Shown here one piece after another: positions 1 to 9,200 of a DNA stretch of 60,169 bases (position 1 is the first letter of the stretch; every line of letters begins with the position of its first letter). The notes under the pieces were generated by a model. It saw only the letters and a list, made by a program, of their open reading frames with translations. It ran no database searches and was not told the origin of the DNA. This DNA comes from Epilinea sp044228875 (lineage in GTDB: Bacteria > Chloroflexota > Anaerolineae > Epilineales > Epilineaceae): assembly GCA_044228875.1 (NCBI GenBank), contig JBGAUA010000004.1:1-60169 (forward strand), read 5' to 3'. Both the position numbers and the translations under genes were made by a program.

Positions 1-100
1 GGCGGGCGGGCGGGCGGCTGCGCCGCTCGTCGCGGTTGAATCCCAGGTCCAACGCCCAGCCGCCGACCTCGGGCGTGAAACACCAGGTGACCGTGCACAT
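1..100 (-). CDS. TANGO2/NRDE family protein, N-terminal fragment
   Basis: Only the first 33 codons lie in the window; the gene continues past base 1. The start codon is the ATG read from 100 to 98. The product begins MCTVTW and reaches GFNRDERRSR, which matches the N-terminus of the NRDE (TANGO2) family: a start MCT, then the Asn-Arg-Asp-Glu motif about 20 residues later. The family has an Ntn-hydrolase-like fold and a debated role, possibly haem or lipid handling. The start lies 9 bases after the stop of the DinB-like gene, and a GAGG overlapping that stop can serve as ribosome binding site, so it is probably the last known member of this operon. The short GGC-rich repeat at the window edge falls inside the coding frame. 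Confidence 0.7.
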   Translation of the reverse strand, partial: MCTVTWCFTPEVGGWALDLGFNRDERRSRPPAR

Positions 101-109
101 GCCGTGTCC

Positions 110-640
110 TCAGCCGCTCTGCCCGTCCGCGCACTGCCGATGCAGCAGCGTAGAAGCCGCGACGCCGAAGTCCACTCCGGGCTCCAGCCCATTCTGCCGC
201 AGGATCATGGCGATGATCGCGTAGTGATGGGTGGTATGGCTGACCATGAACTGCAGCTCGCGGGCCACGGTGGACTGCGACCAGGCCGCGTTTCGACGCA
301 GCCCATCGCCGCAGTCCATGCGGACCATGATGCCTGCGGCCACGGTCTCGGCATCCAGCGCGCGCAACCGCTCCGTCAGCCGCGCGGCCGACGCGATGGC
401 TTCAGTCCGGTCGCACTCCACGAGACGGTCGCGATCCCGCGCATCGTAGTCCACCCTTGCGCCGCGGCAGCCATCGAGGAGCAGATGGTAGTGATCCAGA
501 CAATGCCGGAAGTGTCCGCCGATGCCGCTCTTGGAGAGCGAAGGCGTCGCTTGGGTGTACTGCGCGTCCGTCAGCGCGCCTAGAAGCCGAATGCCCTGCT
601 CGAGGTAGGCGACGTTGGCTAGGGCCAGCGGATGCGGCAT
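110..640 (-). CDS. DinB-like four-helix-bundle protein
   Basis: 176 aa. The likely metal-binding histidines typical of DinB/YfiT-like bundles are visible: HFRHCLDHYH near residues 46-55 and SHTTHHYAII in the C-terminal half. The family comprises small proteins of mostly unknown function, some acting as thiol-dependent transferases. I chose the ATG at 640 because AGGAG lies 8 bases upstream and the homologous sequence begins there; the longer upstream frame overlaps the acyltransferase gene in another frame. It overlaps the acyltransferase gene (619-1470) by 22 bases, which suggests translational coupling. Its role beside lipid acyltransferases is unknown. Confidence 0.7.
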   Translation of the reverse strand: MPHPLALANVAYLEQGIRLLGALTDAQYTQATPSLSKSGIGGHFRHCLDHYHLLLDGCRGARVDYDARDRDRLVECDRTEAIASAARLTERLRALDAETVAAGIMVRMDCGDGLRRNAAWSQSTVARELQFMVSHTTHHYAIIAMILRQNGLEPGVDFGVAASTLLHRQCADGQSG

Positions 641-1470
641 GCGTCCACTCCTGTGGCGATGGGGGTGAAGGCTTCGTCCACCAGGGACCATAGGCGACGG
701 GCGAGCTGCTTGCGGTTGGCGTCGCGAACGGGTTCCGCGACAAAGCTCACCGCCGCGTCCACACCGGCCAGCTGCAGAAACTGGAGCAGGTGGGGGACGA
801 AGGTCATGTCGCCCCACCAGCAGACCGACTGAAAGGCCGGTGGCTCGTGAGGGTGGGTCTGATAGTGGATGCTGGCCGCGTGCACCCACATCCCGCGGCG
901 CGCCGGCGAGGCCAGCACCGACGACATGAAGGGTTCAACCCGTAGGCCGGGCGTGCTGGTTCCCTCCGGGAACATGACCACAGAGCGGCCGGCATCCAAT
1001 GCCGCCTCCACCGCCCGGTTGACCCGAAGCAGGTCTTGCGGATCCTCGCGGTTGACGAAGATGGTGTCCACGGCCCGCGCCACCGTGCCCACGAAGGGCC
1101 AGTCCGCGATCCCGTGTTGGGCGACAAAGACCGGATCGTCCAATACCGCGGCGAGGACGAGGATGTCCAGATAGCCAAGATGGTTGGATACCAGGAAGTA
1201 CGGCGGCTCCGGCGGCCGACCGTGGCGGGTCAAACGGACGTCGGCCACGCGCAGGCAGGCGCGGCTCCACGCGCCCAAGGCCCAGCGGCGATAGCGGCGA
1301 CCCTGGCCTTGCACCCGTTGAGGCAGGCCGACGCTCAAGCGGGCCGGCAGGCCGAGGGCCGCCGTCAGCAGCCCGATCCGAGCCAGACGCGTCGCCGCTC
1401 GCAGTCGGCGGCGCAGCCTTGCCGCGCCCGTCGAAGCCGACGTCGGGGCGATGGAAGGGGTCGCGCGCAT
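619..1470 (-). CDS. olsA: 1-acyl-glycerol-3-phosphate acyltransferase-like (PlsC/OlsA type)
   Basis: 283 aa. The PlsC-family catalytic HX4D motif is present as NHLGYLD near residues 95-101, and the substrate-binding FPEGTS block lies near residue 165. Family members transfer an acyl chain to lysophosphatidate; OlsA-type members O-acylate lyso-ornithine lipid. It starts 2 bases after the stop of an OlsB-like gene, and this pairing is the main reason for preferring an OlsA role over general phospholipid synthesis. The N-terminus is Arg-rich with a hydrophobic stretch, consistent with membrane association. It could equally be an ordinary PlsC. Confidence 0.75.
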   Translation of the reverse strand: MRATPSIAPTSASTGAARLRRRLRAATRLARIGLLTAALGLPARLSVGLPQRVQGQGRRYRRWALGAWSRACLRVADVRLTRHGRPPEPPYFLVSNHLGYLDILVLAAVLDDPVFVAQHGIADWPFVGTVARAVDTIFVNREDPQDLLRVNRAVEAALDAGRSVVMFPEGTSTPGLRVEPFMSSVLASPARRGMWVHAASIHYQTHPHEPPAFQSVCWWGDMTFVPHLLQFLQLAGVDAAVSFVAEPVRDANRKQLARRLWSLVDEAFTPIATGVDACRIRWP

Positions 1471-1472
1471 CG

Positions 1473-2306
1473 TCAGCCGAAGAATTTCTGGCGCAAGCGA
1501 GGATCGAACTGCTCCACGTCGAGCAGGGTGAAGAAGTCGATGGTCTTGAAGTCCCGGTCCATTGCCGGCGGACCGCAGACCTTGGCGCCATACTCGAGGT
1601 ACAGGCGCATGAGCTGCGGCACCCCTACCGGAGGGTTGAGGCAAACGATGGAGCCATCGATGAGGCAGAGATGACCAGGGCGCGGCTCGAGCCGGATCCG
1701 TTCGTGCAGATGGCCCTGCCGCGCAAGCCAATCGTACACCGCCAAACCTTCCTGCGGATCCTGGCTGGTCAAGGAGCTGCAGCCGAACAGATAGCGCTTG
1801 CGGTTGTGTTTCATGTACAGCGCCAGACCGCGCCACAGCAGGAAGAGCACCCTCCCATTGCGATGATCCGCGGCGATACAGGCGCGCCCGGTTTCGACGG
1901 ACCGCCGTCGAATGTCTGCCGGCAGGCGGCGCAGATCGAAGAGCGCGTCGCAATAGAAGCCGCGGCCGGCGTCGGCCATGTCGCAGGTCTGCATCCGGTA
2001 CGTGCCGATGACCCTGTCGTCTGCCTTGCTGACCACCATGAGATGGTGGCAGCCGCTGTCGAAGGCGTCCTCATCGCGTTCGCTGGCATGCGAGCCATCG
2101 AGCCCTTCGCGAAGCTCCAGGTTGAAGACGCCGTAGCGCAGCCGTTGAACGGCCTCCAGATCCCGACAGTCGCCCGCGAAGCGTACCTGGTAGTGGCTGG
2201 TCTCGAAGGTCTGGTCCGGCGCGAACGCCGGAAACGCGGGATAGCTTCGGCACCCCGACCCTTCCAGGACCATCGACGGCGCGGCCATGCCATGGTCCGC
2301 TTTCAT
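1473..2306 (-). CDS. olsB: Ornithine-acyl-ACP N-acyltransferase-like (GNAT/hemolysin-type OlsB)
   Basis: 277 aa from the ATG at 2306, which has AGAGG 5-6 bases upstream; an in-frame GTG at 2414 would add 36 residues with a weaker site. The block RLRYGVFNLELREGL, the ETGRACI segment, VLFLLWRGLALYM and the FGCSSLTSQDP segment are characteristic of the hemolysin/OlsB branch of the GNAT superfamily, which N-acylates ornithine (or related amines) with a 3-hydroxyacyl chain from ACP. With the adjacent OlsA-like gene it would make ornithine-type aminolipids, phosphorus-free membrane lipids. The amine substrate cannot be read from sequence; N-acyl amino acid synthase is an alternative. Confidence 0.75.
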   Translation of the reverse strand: MKADHGMAAPSMVLEGSGCRSYPAFPAFAPDQTFETSHYQVRFAGDCRDLEAVQRLRYGVFNLELREGLDGSHASERDEDAFDSGCHHLMVVSKADDRVIGTYRMQTCDMADAGRGFYCDALFDLRRLPADIRRRSVETGRACIAADHRNGRVLFLLWRGLALYMKHNRKRYLFGCSSLTSQDPQEGLAVYDWLARQGHLHERIRLEPRPGHLCLIDGSIVCLNPPVGVPQLMRLYLEYGAKVCGPPAMDRDFKTIDFFTLLDVEQFDPRLRQKFFG

Positions 2307-3112
2307 GCTGCCTCTTTCATCCACCTGGAGGCTCCCCGACACGATCGACGAAGCGCCATGATCGGCAAGGCATGCCGACGCCTCAAAGACGAGAGCTTGA
2401 TGCGTTCGCGTCACGCCGTCTTACCTGTCGCGACCTCTGCAAGCCGGCATGCAGTCGCGGTATTAATGCGGTGGTAACCACAGGGCCATACCCACGCAAC
2501 GCCATGATTCTGCTCGCAAAGGCCGATTGAATCATCATGCGCATCCAAGTATGCTTGCAATTGTAGCTTGGGAACGGTTGTGCCCGCCGGCTCGGCCGGC
2601 GAGCGTGGATTCCAGGCACCTGTCTCCAGCTGCAAGCGGCATGCCGCCCCGGATATACCGGGCAACGTGCCCATTGCCCGGCGCTTGGAGACGGTCAATT
2701 CTCGACCTACGGGCAACGGCCGGCCGGTTTCCCCGCCACCTGCGGGGGAACCGGCCGGTGTGCGTTGAACCCAAGGACCTGCGGCGGCCGCGAGCTCTTT
2801 GGCAGCGCTACCTCATGCGTCGAGCGACCGCATTCTTCATTATCTGTTTGTTTCATGCTTGCAATCATTCGTTTCTGGCTCGCACTGCGGCGTTCGCTGG
2901 AGTCAGACGATGAATTTTCACCGGATTGATGTAATTCTACTTTACAGGCGTTTAGACTCGAGGTATACTGGCGTCAGGTTGGCAACGTGCTGTGGTGTAG
3001 GGTCATGGACGGCAGCCCACCCACCAGGAGATCCGGTCCGTCAGATCGGGCTGCGAGCACTCGCCGGCCAGCGGCAACGAGTACGACCAGGTAAAGCCTG
3101 TGATGCGACAGC
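2307..3112. other. Non-coding stretch upstream of olsB
   Basis: About 800 bases without a convincing gene. Base composition is more A/T-rich than in its neighbours, especially 2820-2960. Short open frames here lack ribosome binding sites and recognisable sequence. It should contain the promoter for the minus-strand olsB operon, but I could not single out a clear pair of boxes. One strong hairpin (2720-2758) is listed separately. Confidence 0.5.
2720..2758. repeat. 15-bp GC-rich hairpin
   Basis: Left arm 2720-2734 (CCGGCCGGTTTCCCC) pairs with right arm 2744-2758 with a single G-T wobble; the loop is 9 bases. No T-tract follows on either strand, so it is not a typical intrinsic terminator. It sits in the gap between the olsB operon and the giant NHL gene and could be a structured leader, a REP-like element or a factor-dependent termination signal. 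Confidence 0.6.
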
Positions 3113-3143
3113 AAAAGGGCGCCCTCTTGGAGGGCGCCCTTTT
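3113..3143 (-). terminator. Intrinsic terminator after the giant NHL/VWA gene
   Basis: Perfect 13-bp inverted repeat (AAAAGGGCGCCCT at 3113-3125, loop CTTGG, mirror at 3131-3143). The A/T run on both sides gives a T-tract on either strand. It lies about 70 bases past the stop of the minus-strand gene ending at 3212. Confidence 0.85.
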
Positions 3144-3211
3144 GTCGTACCGCCGCTTCGAACGCTCGAACGCCAACTCCCGCCGAGCCTCTCCGCGGCG
3201 GCCGGCATCGC

Positions 3212-6200
3212 TCAAGGCCAACCGGGCCGGCACGGGATCTCGTAGGCGATCTGGCTGTAGATGAGCGCCAGCTGACTGGTGTCCGGGGCATAGAAGAAGC
3301 CGTTGGGGCGGCTGGCGATCGCCCGCATCAGGTCCTGATCCACTGCGGTGCCCAGCCCGATGGTGAAGACCAACGCCGCGCTCCGGGCCTCCAGCGCCGC
3401 CGCCAGAACCTGCTCGCGCGTGGTGCCGGTGGGCTCGCCATCCGTGAGCAGGATGAGCACCGCGTTGTTCGAAGCCCTCCGCCCAGGCCCCCTCAGTACC
3501 GCCGCACCGGCCGTCAAGGCCTTGTCGATGGCCGTGCCGCCGGATTGGCTGATGCGATCCAGCCCCGCGATGGCGATCGCGGGCTGGTCCGTCAGGTCCA
3601 CGAGCAGGGTGGCCTCGCTGTTGAACTGCACCAGCGCCGCCTGGTCTCTGCCGGCCACCAGCTGGCCGAGGAAGGCCCGGGCGGCGTCCTTGGCCGCCTG
3701 CAGCTTGGTCGGTCCGCCCGGGCTGGTGGTCTCGTTCATCGACGTGGACGCGTCCAGGACCAGGACGACGTCGGCGTTGCGCTCGGTGTCGCCGCACTTC
3801 AGGTGCAGAAGGAGCGGCAGGTAGAGCGCCTGCGGCTCACGCGTGGCTGTCGGAGAGGCGGTGGCCGTCGGCGTCGGCGTCACGGTCGGGGTGGCCGTGC
3901 GGGTGGGCGTCGGCGTCGGCGCTTCCCCGTATACCCGCACCATGGGCACCGGGAAGTCCACCGAAGCGGGCTGGCCCCAGCCGTCGATCAGCTGCGCTCG
4001 CGCCCGCACGTTGGTCGGCCAGAGCCCCTCCTGCGTCGGTCGGACGCGGAAGCTGAAGCCATGGGTCGCCAGGCGGTCGAGGTCGGCCACGGCCCAGGTG
4101 AGGGTGCGCGTCCCCGCGTCCCAGGCCGCCGGCGGCTGGGCGGAACCTGGCTGATAGTCCATGTTGGCCGGCAGCTCGTCCACCAGGGTGCCCGTGCGGG
4201 CCAGGTTGGCCGGCTGGTCGCGCACCAGCATGCGACGGTGGACCTCCTTGGCCGCGCCCATGGCCCGCGGATCCACCTCGATGTTGTTGTACAGATCGCC
4301 GGAGGCAATGGCCGAGTAGGCGGTGGAGCCCGGAAGGTTGACGATGAGGATGCGGTAACCCTGCGCCTTCAGCTGCTCAGCCAGATCGATACCGGCATCG
4401 TCGTCCTCGCCCGGGCGCAGGATGACGATGACCTTCAGACGCTCCGCCGAGCTGCTCTTGAAGACGTCCTGCGCGGCGCGCAAAGCCCCGTAGTTGCGGG
4501 GCGGCATGCCCCGGTCCGCCGTGACGGTGAAGAGCGCGCGCACCAGTCGGTAGCTGTCCCCCGTCAGTTCCTGGTCCACCTGGCCACCGCGGGAGAAGGA
4601 GACGATGCCCACGCGGTGGCGGTCCAGGTCGGTCAGCGCCACGATCTGGCGCGCGCGGCGCAGGTTGTCCGCCAGCTGCCGGCCCCAATCGCTGGACATG
4701 GTCAGGCCGAGGGTGTTGACGGCCACCACGATGTCCGCAGGCTGCTCCACGAAGCCGCAGGTGCCGAAGAGGCTCAGGTAGACCTGGGTGCTGTCACCCA
4801 GCAGGATGTCCTTGGGATCGACCCACTTGTCGCCGCCTAGCTGGCAGCGTTCGCCCTGCAGCACCTGATCCTCGGTGCCCTCCGGGGCGAAGACCGTCAC
4901 CTGGTTGGCCAGTTCGTCGACGGTGTAGACCCAGCCGTCCTTGTCGACGGCCAGGTCCACCAGGCTGGTTGGCGGCACGCCGTCATGCGGCCGCCCGACG
5001 AAGCGGCTGAGCACCGTGCCGTCGGCAGCCATGCGCACCACCTGGCCGTACACCGTCAGGACGAAGATCTCGTTGTTGGGGCCGCCGGCCACGCGCCAGG
5101 CGTCCTTGGGCGTGGCCACCTTGCCCAGGTCGACCAGGTCGGGGCCGTAGACCTGCACGCGGTCGTTGAGGGTGTCCAGCACGTAGATGCGCCCAGTCGG
5201 TCCGGCGTCGACATCGGCCCAGATGGCCTCGCGGTCGTTGCCGTCGAGGAGCAGCTCCGTCTTGCGGCCCATGCCCCCCAGCGGATAGACGTAGAGTCGG
5301 CTGCTGATGGCTTCCATGCCGCGGGTCGACGGCGCGGTATGGAAGCGGTGCAGCACCACGAACTGGTCACGGGTGGGCTCGTGGGCCACGGCGGCGAAGG
5401 CATCGGTCTCGGTGGGCAGGGTGGTATCCCAGATGACCTCGAAGTAGGGCCGAACCTGGCATTGGCCGGCGCGGCAGTAGCGCCGCGTGACGCTCTTGGC
5501 ATAGAAGGTGACGTACTTGCCGGTGCGCGCCTCCTGGCCCACGCCCATGACCCTGCCTTCGCGCCCTTGGCCCACCAGGAAAGGCTGAAAGGGCACGATG
5601 GTGTTCAGGCGGCTGGGGTAGAAGCCATTGGGCAGGTCCGACAAGGTGACGCCCGTCGGCGACCGCTGCCGCAGACCGAATCCGTCGCTCAGCATCAGCG
5701 ATCCATCCGGCGCGGTCGACAGGCGCACAGGGTCGCCGATGGCGCCGTCCTGCGCGGCGCTGGCAGCATCCCGGGCACGGCCGAGGCTGAAGCCGGCCAC
5801 CAGGTCGAAGGTCTCGCGCAGGTAGCTCACCACCGCCGGATAGGTCGGGTTCTCCGGGTTGATCCGATCGCTATCGTAGACAGCCAAGGCGGCGAAGCGC
5901 CCCGCAGCCATGTTGGCGGTTCGTCGCTGGACGCCGTACAGATCGCTGGAACGGTGGTTGGCCGGGAAGACGTCCTCGCGGTCGCCGTCCAGGATGATGC
6001 AGGCGTCGGCCATGATCCTGCCGGGCCCCAGGGCCGTGATGCGGCGCGGCTGGGCGCCGAGGCAGCCCTGGAACTTCGGATCGGTCAGGATCATGGTGCG
6101 GGTGCGTCGCCAGGACGGTCCTTCGGGGCGAAAGCTGCGCACGCGCACCCCGCCCTGGTCGGCGACGTGGAGCAGGCCGCCGGCATCCACGGTCAGGTCG

Positions 6201-9200
6201 ATGAGGTCCTGGAACTGGTCCTCGTCGCGATTGCCGAAGGTGCCGAAGCGACCCAGCTCGCTGCCGTCCGGGGCGAAATGCCGCGCGGCGTCCGCCAGGC
6301 GGTCCGCCACCCATAGGGTGCCGTCGGGCTGCACCTCGATGCCCCGGGCATGGATTTCCGGCCAGGCGACGATGAAGCGGCCGGCCGCGTCGTAGACCAG
6401 GATGCGCTCCGAGGCGATGTCGGCCACGTAGATCCGGCCGCCGGCATCGTCCACCGCCAGCGCGCCCACCTGGCCGACACGATCCGGACCACGGCCGCTG
6501 TTGCCGAAGGCCTCCAGCCAGCCACCGTCCGGGCCCAGACGCATGACGCGGTTGTTGGAAGCGTCCAGGAGGTATGTCGTACCGTCGGCGCCGACGGCCA
6601 TCTCCAGGATGTTGCCGATGATGTCCGGCGCGATCGTCTGCCCCAGCGGCCACTGGTCGACGAGCGCATACGCCGCACGGCCGGTGGACGGCGCCGGCCG
6701 CGGCCGTGGGGTGGCAGTGGCCACGGGACCTGGGCGCGTGGCCACCGTGGGCGCTGCTCCCGGCCGGAAGCCGGCGGTGGACCAGATCTCTCCACCATGG
6801 CCGCCGTTGACCGTTCCAAGCCACAGCCGGCCGTACCAGGCGGCAAGGGCCTTTCCCGAGGCGATGTCTGTGTTGGCCCCGTCACCCAGTCCGCCGACGC
6901 CGGCCTGCTCCCAGTTCTGTCCGTCCGCCGCGCGCCACAGCTCCAGCCCATCGTAGGCGTTGCCCACTGCCAGGTAGAGGTAGCGGAAGGGCGGCTCCTC
7001 GAAGGCGGTCAGGGCCACCCGGCCCCGGTTGCCAACCGAACCGAGGCCGTCGCGGGCCACCTGTTCCCAGTCGCTGCCCTCGCATTTGCGGCAACGCCAG
7101 ACCTCAGCTGTGCGGGTGGCGCCGCCCAGGAAGCTGTCGGAGCCCAGGCCGGCGTAGAGCCAGCCGTCATAGTCCACCAAGGACGTCACGCAACCGGCCC
7201 GGCCGTTGCCGATGGCCGTCTGGCCGTAGGGACCCGCCGGTGACCAACGCTTGCCATCACGGGTCTGCCAGAGTTCCGGACGGTCGGCCGTCTGGCAGGT
7301 GCCGGCGAACAGGGTGCCGGTGAACACACCCATGGCCCCGATGGCCTGGTTGCCGGGATCCGCGTCGAAGCCGCCTTGGACGACCCGTTCCCAGCTGCCG
7401 GCCGCGCCGGTGGAGGATCGCCAGACCTCCGCCCCGCGGGTGGCGTCCAAGCCCTGACTGCCCGCGTAGAGGTATTGACCGTAGCCGGCGAAAGCCCCGA
7501 GCGCGGCGTTGCGTTTGTCGCCCAGGCCGCCGCCGGCCACGGTCTGCCAGGACGAACCGTCGGCGCTGCGCCAGATGGCGCCGCCCTGGCTCTGGCGCTG
7601 CTCGGAGCCGGTGGCGGGATCCGTGGTCACCGTGAGGTTGCGGACCCCGGCATAGAGGGCGCCGTTCCACACGGTCAGGTCGGTGACCGCACGGTTCGCG
7701 ACATCGCCGTTTCCGTCTTGCAGGACCGCGGTCCAAGGTCCGTCCGGGCTCTCGCGGCGCCACAGGGCCGCGCCATGATCGGCGTCCTGGGTCGCGGCGT
7801 AGAGTCCGTCGCCGAAAGTGGCCAGGGCGCCGATGGCGTCCGCCGCCGGATGGCCGAAGCCGCTCCGGTTCCAGGCCGTCCAAGGCTCGTCGGCCACGGC
7901 CATGCGCAGCACCCGGTGGTTCTCCGAGTCGGCGACGGCCAGCCGCCCCTCGGCGTCGACGGCGAGGCCGAGGGGCTCCCGCAGCTGGCCGGTACTTGCG
8001 CCCAACTGGCCGCCGACCGCGGCCAGGAAGCGGTCATCCGGCGCCAGGACCAGCACCCGTTGGTTGCCGGTGTCCGCGACGTACACCTTGCCGTCGGTGC
8101 CCACCGCCAGCCGTCGTGGCCGGCGCAACCGATCAAACTCCCGGCCGGCCGAACCGGTGCCGATGCGGCGCAGGAAGCGCCCACCGCTGTCGAAGACCTG
8201 AACGCGATGGTTGCCCGTATCGGCGACATAGATGCGCCCGGAGCCGTCCACGGCGACGTCGGAGGGGCTGTCAAAACGGTCGTCGGCCCGGCCCGGCTGC
8301 CCGGCCAGGCCCAAGGACCGCCGGAAGCTGCCGTCGGGGCCCAGCACCTGCACGCGATGGTCGCAGGGATCCGCCAGGTAGATGGCGCCGTCGGCGCCCA
8401 GGGCAAGGCCTTCCGGGCAGCGGAAGCGCCCATCGCCGGTGCCGGGGCCTCCGATCACCCGAAGCAGGCCGCCGTCGGAGGCCAGCACTCGCACCTGGGC
8501 CGCGCCCTGCTCCACGATATGGAGCGATCCGGCGCCGTCATAGGCCAGGTCCGTGGGCCGGTCCAGGTGAGACTCCCCAATGCCGGCGATGCCGGCCTGG
8601 CCCAAGCCGTAGGCCACCTGCCCATCGGCAGAGCGGACGATCAGGCGCTGACCAGATCCTTCCACCATGGCCAGCCGACCCTCTGGTCCCCAAGCCACGC
8701 CCATCGGACCGTTGAGATGGGCGGCATCGGTCAGGTAGGGCTTGCCGGGCGAGCCGAAGTCCCGCAGCGGGGTCCAGTCGGGGTTGAGCTGATGTACCTG
8801 CATGGCTGCGGGATCGGCCACATAGACGTAGCCGCGGGCATCCAGGGCCACGTCGGAGGGCGAACGGTCGGCCAGGAAGGCGCCGGCGGGAGCCTTGCAG
8901 GCGGGGATGCTCTTCCAGAAGGTGGCCTGGCGCTTGCGCCAGACCTGCACCCGGCAGTTGCCGCTGTCGGCCACGTAGACGAAGCTGGCGTCGATGGTCA
9001 GGCCCAGGGGAGCGTCGAGATGGCTGTCATCCGTGCCAGCCTGCCCGCTCTGGCCGTAGGTGTAGAGCAACCGGGCGTTGGCCGGATCGACGATGTCCAG
9101 CCCCAGGGCCCGGTGGTTGCCGGTGTCGGCCACGTAGAGGACGCCCTCGCCCACCGCCAGGCGGCCCGGCCGGTTGAACTGGTTCGGCCCGCCGCCTGCC

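Noticed and set aside
2411..2913. Small open frames in the 2307-3211 intergenic region
   Set aside because: No ribosome binding sites, no recognisable sequence, and several frames overlap one another on both strands.
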